A stretch of DNA of 64,000 nt from an uncultured Polaribacter sp. (GTDB lineage: Bacteria > Bacteroidota > Bacteroidia > Flavobacteriales > Flavobacteriaceae): assembly GCA_943787375.1 (NCBI GenBank), contig CALSME010000002.1, positions 248,001-312,000 on the forward strand, written 5' to 3'. Numbering within the stretch: position 1 is the first letter of the stretch; every line of letters begins with the position of its first letter. This document shows positions 8,015-16,337 of the stretch, in pieces. Below the pieces are notes generated by a model that saw nothing but the letters and a program-made list of their open reading frames with translations, was not told the origin of the DNA and made no database searches. The position numbers and the translations under genes were made by a program.

Positions 8015-9123
8015 GAATCGATCAATTGTGCTAATTCTTTACCAACCAAACTTCCTATTGCAACCCCCATTCCTCCCAAACGAATTCCGCAAAAAACATT
8101 GTTGGACAGTTGTTTTACAATGGCGTTTTTTTGATTTCCTACTCCCATGATTCCACTCCATCGATGGGCAATTTCAAAAGGAGTCTTTGGTAAAATTATT
8201 TCTTTTAAGATTTTTTCCAACTCATTTTGAATGCGCTTCGTTTGCCCAAAATTAGTGGTTTCTTCTGTTTTAAAGTCGAGGTTTCTACCACCTCCAAATA
8301 AAATTCGATCATCGATGTTTCTAAAATAATAATAACCTTTGTCTAAATGAAACGTTCCTTTAATGGGTAAGTTTTTTATGGGTTTTGTAATGAGTACTTG
8401 TGCTCTTGCAGGCTGTACGCTTTCGGATAAAAGTTCTTTAGAAAATCCATTTGTAGCCAGAAATATTTTCTTTGTTTTGAAGGCAAGTTGGTTTGTTTTT
8501 ACAGCGACTTCTGTACCGTTTTCCGTAAAGCTTTCAACGGTAATTCCATTTACTATTTTCACTCCCAATTGCTGTACTTTGTAAAGGAGTTGTGCCGCCA
8601 TTTTTCCCGTATCTATTTGGCCTTCAAAATTATTGGTTATGTATGTATTGTGTACTTTTTGAAACCCAAAGGTATTGTCGGAAGTAGAAAAAACATCGGC
8701 ATTAAAAATTGGTTTTAACAACCGATTTACTTCTTCTTTTTTGGAAATACATTCTTCAAAGAGTGCTTCGTTTTCACACAATTCAAATCCTTTGTGTTGT
8801 TGAAAATCAATATTTTTGTCTCCTAAATTCGTTCGTAATAACTGCAATCCTTGCCAGCGCTTATTTACCAAATCAAAAACTTCTTCTGGTGTGTGAGTAT
8901 TTAAATCATCGATGAGCTCTGAAAGGCTTCCAAAACAAGCAAAACCTGCGTTTTTGGTACTTGCTCCTTGTGGTAACATTCCTTTTTCAAGAATTAATAT
9001 GGTTGCTTTTGGGTAAGTTTTTTTTAATTGTAATGCACAATTAAGCCCCACAATACCACTTCCAACAATGGTAAAATCGATGTTGGTAAACCACGCTTTT
9101 AATTCCCAATAACTGTAATTCAT
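8011..9123 (-). CDS. FAD-dependent oxidoreductase, D-amino-acid/glycine oxidase (DAO) family
   Basis: A 370-residue DAO-superfamily flavoprotein with the FAD-binding GSGIVGLNCA at residues 21-30, LILEKGMLPQGASTKNAGFA (family segment after the acidic beta-2 residue) and a C-terminal GGMGVAIGSLVGKELA that closes the FAD site. Family members oxidise amines or amino acids with oxygen or an electron carrier. Its start abuts the stop of a GNAT gene and its stop overlaps the next flavoprotein gene, so it belongs to the same transcription unit as the type III PKS genes. Whether it works on the polyketide product or on an unrelated amine is not clear. The substrate is unassigned. Confidence 0.85.
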   Translation of the reverse strand: MNYSYWELKAWFTNIDFTIVGSGIVGLNCALQLKKTYPKATILILEKGMLPQGASTKNAGFACFGSLSELIDDLNTHTPEEVFDLVNKRWQGLQLLRTNLGDKNIDFQQHKGFELCENEALFEECISKKEEVNRLLKPIFNADVFSTSDNTFGFQKVHNTYITNNFEGQIDTGKMAAQLLYKVQQLGVKIVNGITVESFTENGTEVAVKTNQLAFKTKKIFLATNGFSKELLSESVQPARAQVLITKPIKNLPIKGTFHLDKGYYYFRNIDDRILFGGGRNLDFKTEETTNFGQTKRIQNELEKILKEIILPKTPFEIAHRWSGIMGVGNQKNAIVKQLSNNVFCGIRLGGMGVAIGSLVGKELAQLIDS

Positions 9124-9582
9124 TTATAGATATTTTTCAAAACAAATACTGTTTTGCATTCCTTTGTATTGTCCATAATTCTCAATCATTTTATAGTTGC
9201 ATTTGTGGTAAAAATGTACCGCTTCTATTTGTCTTTTCCCTGTTTCTAGGATGCATTTTTCATAGTTTAATTCTTTGGCCCAATCTTCTAACTCTTGCAT
9301 TATTTTTTGAGCTATTCCGAGGCCTCTTTTTTCGGGTAAAACATACATTCTTTTTATTTCTACCGTTTTTTCATCAAACTTTTTCATGGCGGCACAACCT
9401 ACTGCGTATAACTTTGTTGTTGCATCTTCATAAACAACAACAACCTCGCTTAAAACATCAATGCTGTTAAATTGATTGTAAAAATCATGCTCATCCTCAT
9501 CTGTAATTTTCAAATAAGCGTCCAAATCTTTTACTAAGTGGATGAAATCTGTATTTTCTGAATTGGTTCTTCGTATTTTCAT
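9124..9582 (-). CDS. GNAT family N-acetyltransferase
   Basis: A 152-residue GNAT protein that would move an acetyl group from acetyl-CoA to an amine. The acetyl-CoA binding core is VEIKRMYVLPEKRGLGIAQKIM (an R/Q-x-x-G-x-G/A type loop, here RGLGIA), followed by LETGKRQIEAVHFYHKCNYK, the usual beta-5/alpha-4 region. It overlaps the upstream GNAT gene by 4 bp and is followed directly by the DAO-family gene. Two GNAT genes leading a flavoprotein run may mean they modify a shared amine substrate, or they may simply be housekeeping genes at the operon head. The target is unknown. Confidence 0.85.
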   Translation of the reverse strand: MKIRRTNSENTDFIHLVKDLDAYLKITDEDEHDFYNQFNSIDVLSEVVVVYEDATTKLYAVGCAAMKKFDEKTVEIKRMYVLPEKRGLGIAQKIMQELEDWAKELNYEKCILETGKRQIEAVHFYHKCNYKMIENYGQYKGMQNSICFEKYL

Positions 9583-10088
9583 GGAACTTCTATTTCAAAT
9601 AAGCTAACCGTAGCATTTTTGTAATGGTTGGGCAATCCTTTTGTTTCTTTTAATTTGTAAAGCCCTAAAAATTGAAATCCGCATTTTCTATAATGATCTA
9701 TCAACCCTGTATTATCTCCTACAGTATCTAAACGAATGTATTTATAGTTGTTTTTTAAGGGGTCTCTTACAGCCCAAGTTACTATATTTTTTACATAATT
9801 GTGTCCTCTGTACTTTTTATTCGTTGCAACTCTGTGAATGTAAATCGCTGCATCTTTGTTTTTTTCTTCCCAAATGAATGGGTCCGAAAAAGCAACCGCC
9901 CACACGCACACAATCTCATTGTTTATGACACCTTTGAATTGCCTTTTTTCTAAAATTTCTTGAAGAATCATCTCTTTGGAGAAGGTTGGCCAAACCACCA
10001 TTTTTAATTGTCTTTGAAGCGCTCTGGCTTGTTCATACAAATTTACAATCTCTTCAAAATCTTCAATTGTGCAATTGACTATCTTCAT
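9579..10088 (-). CDS. GNAT family N-acetyltransferase
   Basis: A 169-residue GNAT-fold protein. The acetyl-CoA loop is in YIHRVATNKKYRGHNYVKNIVTWA (RGHNY replaces the commoner RGxGxG), followed by YIRLDTVGDNTGLIDHYRKCGF, which matches the beta-5 and Asn/Tyr region of the family. It is the first gene of the minus-strand run that continues into the type III PKS cluster; the next upstream gene, dinB, ends 98 bp away, so a promoter for the operon could lie in 10089-10186. Its relaxed acetyl-CoA loop could affect cofactor use. The substrate is not predictable. Confidence 0.8.
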   Translation of the reverse strand: MKIVNCTIEDFEEIVNLYEQARALQRQLKMVVWPTFSKEMILQEILEKRQFKGVINNEIVCVWAVAFSDPFIWEEKNKDAAIYIHRVATNKKYRGHNYVKNIVTWAVRDPLKNNYKYIRLDTVGDNTGLIDHYRKCGFQFLGLYKLKETKGLPNHYKNATVSLFEIEVP

Positions 10089-10186
10089 TATCTCTTTTTT
10101 TAATTTCTAGGTTGCTAAAAGGAAACTCTAGAGGGTATAAGTTGATTTCTTAAACATCCTTCTTTCTTTTGAATGGTTAGAGTCTC

Positions 10187-11269
10187 TTAAAACTCAAATT
10201 TAAGTTGAACCCAAATGGGTGCTGTTTTTTCTGTGTTTAAATTTCCAAAAGAAATACCTAGTAGTCTTACTGAATTTGTAAATTCATCTTGAAAAAACAA
10301 TTCTTTTACCACAGGAAAAAATTCGCTTTTCGACTGCATAAAATGCGCTTTTGTTTTACTTCTTGTTTGTTGTGTGAAATCTGAATATTTGATTTTTAAG
10401 GTAATTGTTTTTCCTTTGGTTTCATTTTTCACCATCCGTCTTTCCAGTTCTTCGGCAATTTGTTCTAAGCGTTCCAACATAAAAATTTCAGAGGAAATAT
10501 TTTCATTAAAGGTTCTCTCAGAAGCAACCGATTTTCGAATTCTATTGGGTACTACTGGACTGTTGTGAATGCCGCGGACAATGTTATAATAATGGGCACC
10601 TGACTTTCCAAATAATGCCACCAATTCTTCTTTGGTTTTTTTCTTTAAATCATTCCCAATAAAGATCCCTAAATTATACATTTTAGCAGCGGTTACTTTA
10701 CCAACTCCGTAAAATTTATTCACAGGTAATTCTTCTAAAAAAGAAATCACCTCATCGGGATGTACTGTTTTTTGTCCGTTGGGTTTATTGATGTCCGAAG
10801 CTACTTTTGCAATAAATTTATTAATTGAAATCCCTGCCGAAGCACGCAAACCAGTGCTCTCAAAAATTTTCTGACGGATTTCTCTGGCGATACTATTTGC
10901 AGATGGATTTCCTTTCTTGTTTTCAGTAACATCTAAATAGGCCTCGTCCAAGGAGAGTGGTTCTACCAAATCGGTGTATTCATAAAAAATTGCTCTGATT
11001 TGAGTAGATAGTTCTTTGTAGCGTGGAAAATCTGATTTTACAAAAATAATATGTGGACATTTCTGTTTGGCTAAAAAACCACTCATTGCCGATTTTACTC
11101 CAAATTTTCGGGCTTCATAGCTCGCCGCAGAAACAACTCCTCTCACTTCGCTTCCCCCTACTGCAATTGCTTTTCCTCTTAGCTCGGGGTGATCTAACTC
11201 TGCTACAGAGGCGTAAAAAGCGTCCATGTCTACATGAATTATTTTCCGAAATGGTGGCTGTAATTCCAA
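10187..11269 (-). CDS. dinB: DNA polymerase IV (Y-family translesion polymerase)
   Basis: A 360-residue Y-family DNA polymerase that copies past damaged bases, usually under stress control. Catalytic carboxylates are in HVDMDAFYAS (Asp14) and LSLDEAYLDVT (Asp108, Glu109). A helix-hairpin-helix segment (VNKFYGVGKVTAAKMYNLGI) and the little-finger domain follow. The beta-clamp tail is not obvious at the C-terminus (WVQLKFEF). The start is a TTG at 11269, only 2 bp after the TAA of the ACT-domain gene; no ATG fits before the catalytic motif, so initiation is probably by coupling. No SOS box is recognisable to me. Confidence 0.95.
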   Translation of the reverse strand: MELQPPFRKIIHVDMDAFYASVAELDHPELRGKAIAVGGSEVRGVVSAASYEARKFGVKSAMSGFLAKQKCPHIIFVKSDFPRYKELSTQIRAIFYEYTDLVEPLSLDEAYLDVTENKKGNPSANSIAREIRQKIFESTGLRASAGISINKFIAKVASDINKPNGQKTVHPDEVISFLEELPVNKFYGVGKVTAAKMYNLGIFIGNDLKKKTKEELVALFGKSGAHYYNIVRGIHNSPVVPNRIRKSVASERTFNENISSEIFMLERLEQIAEELERRMVKNETKGKTITLKIKYSDFTQQTRSKTKAHFMQSKSEFFPVVKELFFQDEFTNSVRLLGISFGNLNTEKTAPIWVQLKFEF

Positions 11270-11271
11270 GG

Positions 11272-11667
11272 TTATTTTTGAGCTAAGTTTGTTAAAATTT
11301 CAAGTGCTTTTTGAGCCTCTTTTGTAGCTACAAAAATATGGTCATGATAGTATCCTGCAACCACATTGCATGATATTTGGTGCGTTGTTAATGCAGTAGA
11401 AAAAACCGCAGTTAAACCAACAGCTTCTAAAGAGGAATGAATTTTTAAAGTAATCCAAGCACTTTCAAATTGATAGGGTAATTTCAATGCTTGGGCTTTG
11501 TTTTTTTCTAAAACAACCGTAATTCCTTCGGCTTCTTTAAACTCAAACAGCGTGTCTTTTCTTCCAATTTTTTCAAAATCTGAAACGGTTACAAAAACAT
11601 ACTCTCCAGTATTTAAAACAGGTTGAAGTCCTTTTAGTAAGTTGTTTAAATTCTTTTCGCCACGCAT
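11272..11667 (-). CDS. ACT domain-containing protein
   Basis: A 131-residue protein resembling the small ACT-domain proteins of COG3602/DUF2241. It has a first ACT-like half (NLNNLLKGLQPVLNTGEYVF) and a second (SAWITLKIHSSLEAVGLTAVFSTALTTHQISCNVVAGYYHDHIFV) with the typical pattern of glycine-flanked strand, helix and strand. ACT domains bind amino acids and tune enzymes, but no enzyme domain is attached here. It sits 2 bp upstream of dinB, so the two are co-transcribed; a functional link to translesion synthesis is not established. Family assignment is by pattern only. Confidence 0.75.
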   Translation of the reverse strand: MRGEKNLNNLLKGLQPVLNTGEYVFVTVSDFEKIGRKDTLFEFKEAEGITVVLEKNKAQALKLPYQFESAWITLKIHSSLEAVGLTAVFSTALTTHQISCNVVAGYYHDHIFVATKEAQKALEILTNLAQK

Positions 11668-11710
11668 CGATATTTTTTTTGTTCTTCAAAAATACAAAAA
11701 CAAAATGCGT

Positions 11711-12553
11711 TTACTGACTTAAAAAATCGATACAAATTTTGATTGTCTTTTCAAATGCCTTAGAGCCCTTTTTTTCAGTCCAAGGATGGGAAACGTTAAA
11801 AACGTGGTTGGCATTTTCAATGATTTTTAGAACACTTTTTGGGTTCCATGCATGGAGTTTTTCTGCTTCTGTTAATGAAATAGAGGTGTCTTTGTCTCCA
11901 TGAATTATTAAATGGGGAATGGTTATTTTTTTGGCAGCACGTTGAATGTTTAAACGCTCTTTGTTTTGAACAAAATCTTCATGAAACTGATAAAAATGAG
12001 GCATTTGTTGTTTAGTTCTTCCGTTTAATACATACTTTACGCCTGTTTTTTTCCATGCAGATAAATCACTATTTGTTGACGATCTTGAGGCAAAATCACA
12101 CACGGATGCTAAAGAAATAATGTTTTTTACTCGAGGGTCTTGGGCCGCTTTTAAGGTTACAATTCCGCCGCCTCTGCTGTGTCCAATAATCGAAATTTGA
12201 TTTGAATCAACGGTATTTTTAAATTGAGAATTGTTAGAAATCCAGTCAAGAACACTTTGTAAATCGTCTAATTCTTTGGTATAATTATTATTTCCAAATG
12301 CTTCTAAATCTGGAAAATCAATGGGCTGTTCTAAAGTTCCTCCATTGTGTGAGAAATTAAACTTTATAAAGAAGTATCCTGCATTTGCAAACCTTTCTGC
12401 CATTAAATTCCAAGCACCCCAATCTTTAAATCCTTTATAACCATGGCAAAAAATTATTACTTTTTTGGATTGTTGTGTTTCATTGTAAAAAACATCGGTT
12501 ACAATTGGTTTTTGGTGTTTTCCTTGAATCACAAAATTCTTTAAAATCTTCAT
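11711..12553 (-). CDS. Alpha/beta hydrolase
   Basis: A 280-residue alpha/beta-hydrolase with the oxyanion strand VIIFCHGYKGFKDWGAW, nucleophile Ser126 in IIGHSRGGG, an acid in HGDKDTSISLTEA and the catalytic His in NANHVFNVSHPW. The family covers esterases, dienelactone hydrolases and acyl-peptide hydrolases; the HGYKGFKDWG entry is common in uncharacterised flavobacterial members. There is no signal peptide, so it is cytoplasmic. Its start overlaps the stop of the upstream LysE-type transporter gene by 4 bp, making a two-gene unit. The substrate is unknown. Confidence 0.85.
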   Translation of the reverse strand: MKILKNFVIQGKHQKPIVTDVFYNETQQSKKVIIFCHGYKGFKDWGAWNLMAERFANAGYFFIKFNFSHNGGTLEQPIDFPDLEAFGNNNYTKELDDLQSVLDWISNNSQFKNTVDSNQISIIGHSRGGGIVTLKAAQDPRVKNIISLASVCDFASRSSTNSDLSAWKKTGVKYVLNGRTKQQMPHFYQFHEDFVQNKERLNIQRAAKKITIPHLIIHGDKDTSISLTEAEKLHAWNPKSVLKIIENANHVFNVSHPWTEKKGSKAFEKTIKICIDFLSQ

Positions 12554-13185
12554 ATGACAATTAATTTATACGCAATTTTCAGGAGGGATAGAAGCGCCAG
12601 AAAAGCGGTTAGAATACTCAAAACAAGATTGATATCTTTTGTAAGTTTTCCTGTCTTTTTTTGGATTTTAAGTGCATATTTTACATAGAAAAAGAGGATG
12701 CTAAAGGTTCCAGCCCCAGTACCAACAATAAAGGAAACTACAAAAGAAATATCGAAACGAAACCACTTAAAAACATCTAAAAAAGCAACAACTCCACAAT
12801 AAAAGGGAATGGCAAACATATTTAAAGAGGAGAGTGTAAGACCTGTTAAAAAAAAGAGGGTTTTAGAATTCTTTTGGTTCGATTCAGTTTGTTTTTCTTT
12901 TTTCGATTCTTTATAAAAATAGATTGACAATAATATAAAAATAACGATTCCAAATTGTGAAATTACTTCTAATATTGTCGGGTTTTCTAGTATGTGTTTA
13001 GACAAAACTACCGCAATATAGGCTTGTAATAATACCACTACAGAAACGCCTAAAACGTATTTATGTGCCGACTTTACATTATTTTGTAACCTTGTTTTTA
13101 ATGCTGTCATGTTCAGCATACTTGGAGGTATAGAGCCTATAAAAGCGACTAAAAAACCAATTATAAAATGCGTCATCATATCCAT
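12550..13185 (-). CDS. LysE family transporter
   Basis: A membrane protein of about 211 residues with six likely transmembrane helices. The N-terminal GFLVAFIGSIPPSMLNMTALK matches the conserved first helix and loop of LysE/RhtB exporters (G-x-x-PGP in most; here SIPPS), which move amino acids or related solutes out of the cell. A middle charged loop (ESKKEKQTESNQKNSK) separates the two three-helix halves. I start at the ATG at 13185 because the longer frame (to 13245) overlaps the gdhA terminator hairpin and adds a non-conserved basic stretch. It is co-translated with the downstream hydrolase. Confidence 0.8.
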   Translation of the reverse strand: MDMMTHFIIGFLVAFIGSIPPSMLNMTALKTRLQNNVKSAHKYVLGVSVVVLLQAYIAVVLSKHILENPTILEVISQFGIVIFILLSIYFYKESKKEKQTESNQKNSKTLFFLTGLTLSSLNMFAIPFYCGVVAFLDVFKWFRFDISFVVSFIVGTGAGTFSILFFYVKYALKIQKKTGKLTKDINLVLSILTAFLALLSLLKIAYKLIVI

Positions 13186-13230
13186 TAAAGTATATTTTAG
13201 GTAAAGAAACCTTTTAAAAATAAGTTGTAC

Positions 13231-13260
13231 AAAAAAACGCATCAAAAAAAATTGATGCGT
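13231..13260 (-). terminator. Rho-independent terminator of gdhA
   Basis: A perfect 9-bp stem, ACGCATCAA (13237-13245) and TTGATGCGT (13252-13260), with a loop of A residues. On the minus strand it is followed by a run of T (13231-13236). It lies 27 bp after the gdhA stop. Confidence 0.85.
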
Positions 13261-13286
13261 CTCTATATTGTAAATTAAAATCCTAT

Positions 13287-14630
13287 TTATACAACCCCTT
13301 GGGCCAACATAGCATCTGCAACTTTTACAAAACCAGCTATGTTTGCTCCTTTGATATAATCAATAGAACCATCTTCATTTTTTCCATATTGTACACATGA
13401 ATCATGAATGTCTTCCATAATCACTTTCAATTTATCATCTACTTCTTTACGCGACCAACTTAGACGTAATGAGTTTTGACTCATTTCTAAACCTGATGTT
13501 GCAACTCCTCCTGCATTACTTGCTTTCCCAGGAGCGAATAAAATTTTTCCTTTTTGGAATTCCTGAATTGCTTCTGGTGTAGAAGGCATGTTTGCTCCTT
13601 CAGAAATACACATACATCCGTTTTCAACCAATGTTTTTGCTTCTGCTCCATTCAACTCATTTTGAGTTGCACAGGGTAGGGCAATATCACATTTTATAGA
13701 CCATGGTCTTTCACCTGGAATGTATTGAGCGTTCGGATACTTTTCTATATAGGAGCCGATTCTTCCTCTTTTTTCATTTTTAATATACATCACGTGCTTC
13801 AACTTTTCGGTGTTAATGCCTTCTGAGTCATAAATATACCCTCCAGAATCTGATAAGGTTAAAACTGTTGCGCCCAATTCGATTGCTTTTTCTGCTGCAT
13901 ATTGAGCAACGTTTCCAGCTCCTGAAATAACTACTTTTTTTCCTGCAAAGGAGTCGTTTTTACGCTGTAGCATGTTTTGTGCAAAATATACGGTTCCATA
14001 ACCAGTTGCTTCGGGTCTTATTAATGATCCTCCCCAAGAAGCCCCTTTGCCGGTTAAAACTCCTGTAAATTCATTGTTTAGTTTTTTATACATTCCAAAC
14101 ATAAATCCAATCTCACGACCTCCAACGCCAATGTCTCCTGCGGGCACGTCTGTGTTTGGACCAATATGCCTAAATAATTCTCCCATAAAGGCATGACAGA
14201 AACGCATGATTTCATTGTCTGATTTTCCTTTAGGATCGAAGTCAGAACCTCCTTTTCCACCACCCATTGGGAGTGTTGTTAATGAGTTTTTAAAGACTTG
14301 CTCAAAAGCTAGAAATTTTAAAATGCTTGCGTTTACTGTTGGGTGAAAACGCAACCCACCTTTATAGGGTCCAATGGCAGAATTCATCTGTATTCTGTAC
14401 CCTCTGTTTACTTGTATCTCTCCACTATCATCTACCCAAGAAACTCGGAAAGAGATCAATCTTTCTGGTTCTACCATTCTTAATAAGATATTTTTCCCGT
14501 GATAAATATCGTGTTGAACGATATAAGGGATTACAGTTTCTGCAACTTCTTGAACTGCTTGTAAAAATTCTGGCTCATGATTATTTCTCTTAATCACCAA
14601 GTCCATAAATTCTTTAATTTTTAATTCCAT
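13287..14630 (-). CDS. gdhA: NADP-specific glutamate dehydrogenase
   Basis: Reductive amination of 2-oxoglutarate to glutamate, a main ammonium-assimilation route. The 447 residues match the short hexameric class. The substrate region PYKGGLRFHPTVN is followed by catalytic Lys126 in TLPMGGGKGGSDFDPKG; the nucleotide domain has VVISGAGNVAQYAAE, and the C-terminal NAGGVATSGLEMSQN is characteristic. The ATG at 14630 has an A-rich leader and a good promoter about 50 bp upstream. It is monocistronic, with its own terminator. Regulation by nitrogen is likely but no operator is visible. Confidence 0.97.
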   Translation of the reverse strand: MELKIKEFMDLVIKRNNHEPEFLQAVQEVAETVIPYIVQHDIYHGKNILLRMVEPERLISFRVSWVDDSGEIQVNRGYRIQMNSAIGPYKGGLRFHPTVNASILKFLAFEQVFKNSLTTLPMGGGKGGSDFDPKGKSDNEIMRFCHAFMGELFRHIGPNTDVPAGDIGVGGREIGFMFGMYKKLNNEFTGVLTGKGASWGGSLIRPEATGYGTVYFAQNMLQRKNDSFAGKKVVISGAGNVAQYAAEKAIELGATVLTLSDSGGYIYDSEGINTEKLKHVMYIKNEKRGRIGSYIEKYPNAQYIPGERPWSIKCDIALPCATQNELNGAEAKTLVENGCMCISEGANMPSTPEAIQEFQKGKILFAPGKASNAGGVATSGLEMSQNSLRLSWSRKEVDDKLKVIMEDIHDSCVQYGKNEDGSIDYIKGANIAGFVKVADAMLAQGVV

Positions 14631-14676
14631 AATTTTTAGTGTTCTTTTTTACGAATTTTATAAAATTTACTGCGCA

Positions 14677-14704
14677 CAAATATAGTAAATTTCTGAATTC
14701 ACAA
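14677..14704 (-). promoter_or_regulatory. Bacteroidota-type promoter of gdhA
   Basis: On the minus strand TTG (14702-14704), then 17 bp, then TATATTTG (14677-14684). This fits the Bacteroidota primary sigma consensus TTG-N17-23-TAnnTTTG and lies about 46 bp before the gdhA ATG. Confidence 0.7.
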
Positions 14705-14811
14705 ATCATAAATTATTTATATTTTAAACCCAATAGCTCCTTATTTCAATCGATTTCGAAAGCTATTTTTCTTTTGTCACAAAAAGCATTCTAATACTCT
14801 ATAAAAAACAC

Positions 14812-14819
14812 TAAATTTG
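14812..14819 (+). promoter_or_regulatory. Candidate -7 element for pheS
   Basis: TAAATTTG matches TAnnTTTG and is 20 bp before the pheS ATG. I see no TTG at the expected distance upstream, so only the -7 half is supported. Confidence 0.5.
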
Positions 14820-14839
14820 TGCTTTAATTTTAGCCGAAA

Positions 14840-15859
14840 ATGTTAGATAAAGTAAAAGAATTAATTGATGATGTAAGTGCGTTTAAAGCGACTTCTAAAG
14901 AGGGTGTTGAGTCTTTTAGAATTCAATATTTAGGAAATAAAGGACTTTTGAAAGAGTTGTTTGCTGAATTTAAAAATGTGGACGCTGCTTTGCGTAAAGA
15001 TTGTGGACGGGCTTTAAATAATTTAAAGAAAGCCGCCGAAAGTAAAGTTGCTGAGTTAAACGACACTTTAGAAAATTCAATAGAGCAAAAAAGCTTTTTC
15101 GGAGATTTAACACGCCCTTCTGAGCCCATTGAATTAGGATCTCGTCATCCAATATCTTTGGTGAAAAATAAAATTATTGATGTTTTTAACCGAATTGGTT
15201 TTACGGTTTCTGAGGGTCCAGAAATAGAGGATGATTGGCATAACTTTACGGCTTTGAATTTGCCTGAATACCATCCTGCAAGAGACATGCAAGACACTTT
15301 TTTTATTGAACAAGATCCAGATATTTTACTAAGAACACATACCTCTTCTGTACAAGTTCGCTATATGGAAGAAAACACACCGCCCATTCGAACGATTTCT
15401 CCGGGGCGCGTTTTTAGAAATGAAGATATTTCTGCGCGTTCGCATTGTATTTTTCATCAAGTAGAAGGTTTATATATCGATACCGATGTTTCTTTTGCAG
15501 ATTTAAAACAAACCCTTTTGTACTTTACAAAAGAAATGTTTGGGAAATCTAAAATCCGTTTACGCCCTTCTTATTTTCCGTTTACGGAACCAAGTGCAGA
15601 GGTTGATATCTATTGGGGTTTGGAAACAGAAACCGACTACAGAATCACTAAAGGAACGGGGTGGTTAGAAATAATGGGATGTGGTATGGTAGATCCAAAC
15701 GTCTTAAAAAACGCAAATATTGATCCTACAAAATACTCTGGCTATGCCTTTGGGATGGGGATTGAGCGGATTGCCATGTTGTTGTATCAAATTCCAGATA
15801 TTAGAATGTTTTATGAAAACGACAAACGTTTCTTAGAGCAGTTCAAATCGGTGATCTAA
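14840..15859 (+). CDS. pheS: Phenylalanyl-tRNA synthetase alpha subunit
   Basis: The catalytic subunit that charges tRNA-Phe, acting as an (alpha-beta)2 heterotetramer with PheT. It is 339 residues, a normal length: an N-terminal coiled coil that contacts tRNA (residues 1-90), then the class II core. Motif 2 lies around FRNEDISARSHCIFHQVEG and motif 3 in GYAFGMGIERIAMLLY near the C-terminus. pheT is not next to it, which is usual in Bacteroidota. A short conserved gene follows 27 bp downstream on the same strand. The start ATG at 14840 follows a short A/T leader and a -7 element. Confidence 0.97.
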   Translation: MLDKVKELIDDVSAFKATSKEGVESFRIQYLGNKGLLKELFAEFKNVDAALRKDCGRALNNLKKAAESKVAELNDTLENSIEQKSFFGDLTRPSEPIELGSRHPISLVKNKIIDVFNRIGFTVSEGPEIEDDWHNFTALNLPEYHPARDMQDTFFIEQDPDILLRTHTSSVQVRYMEENTPPIRTISPGRVFRNEDISARSHCIFHQVEGLYIDTDVSFADLKQTLLYFTKEMFGKSKIRLRPSYFPFTEPSAEVDIYWGLETETDYRITKGTGWLEIMGCGMVDPNVLKNANIDPTKYSGYAFGMGIERIAMLLYQIPDIRMFYENDKRFLEQFKSVI

Positions 15860-15886
15860 TTTCGTAGCATCCCTTAAAAATTAATT

Positions 15887-16282
15887 TTGAAGAAAGACCT
15901 CCAAATCCCTGAAGTATCTGGTGTAGAGATTGCTGTTGTTTATGAATACAACGCTCTTTATAAAACAGACGATTGGAACATTTACATCCTCAATAATAAA
16001 AACGTAGATTTAGAAATGATTGTCATTGTTTCTCAAGGGTTTTCTGAAACAAAAACAACTTCTTTACTTCGAAAAAAATTGGAGACATTGCCTGCAAATT
16101 CTTTTGCAAAGGTAGAGTACATTCAACCAGAACTGTTTGCATTGAACAATCGTTTTCAGGTTTCTTTTTTTGAAAACAATCAACTGAAAGACAAAACGTT
16201 TCTCTTTGAAAAAAACTCCATCAAAGAAGGTGGATTGCGCATGATTTCTGAAATTAAAAAAAGAGGTATACTCGCTAAATAA
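15887..16282 (+). CDS. Conserved hypothetical protein downstream of pheS
   Basis: A 131-residue soluble protein without a domain I recognise. It has alternating hydrophobic strands (EIAVVYEYNALYKTDDWNIY, LEMIVIVSQG) and a helical C-terminus (GGLRMISEIKKRGILAK), so an alpha/beta fold of the kind seen in many small flavobacterial proteins is plausible. The start is a TTG at 15887, 27 bp after the pheS stop; no ATG is available near the N-terminus. Same strand and close spacing suggest co-transcription with pheS. No function is offered. Confidence 0.65.
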   Translation: MKKDLQIPEVSGVEIAVVYEYNALYKTDDWNIYILNNKNVDLEMIVIVSQGFSETKTTSLLRKKLETLPANSFAKVEYIQPELFALNNRFQVSFFENNQLKDKTFLFEKNSIKEGGLRMISEIKKRGILAK

Positions 16283-16337
16283 GTCTTTTTTAAAAATTTA
16301 ACTTCAAGACAGTTTTAGAAAGCAATCAAACAACTCC

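Noticed and set aside
13791..13796. CACGTG in gdhA as a third parS site
   Set aside because: The flanking bases (ACAT and CTTC) lack the TGTTNC/GNAACA arms.
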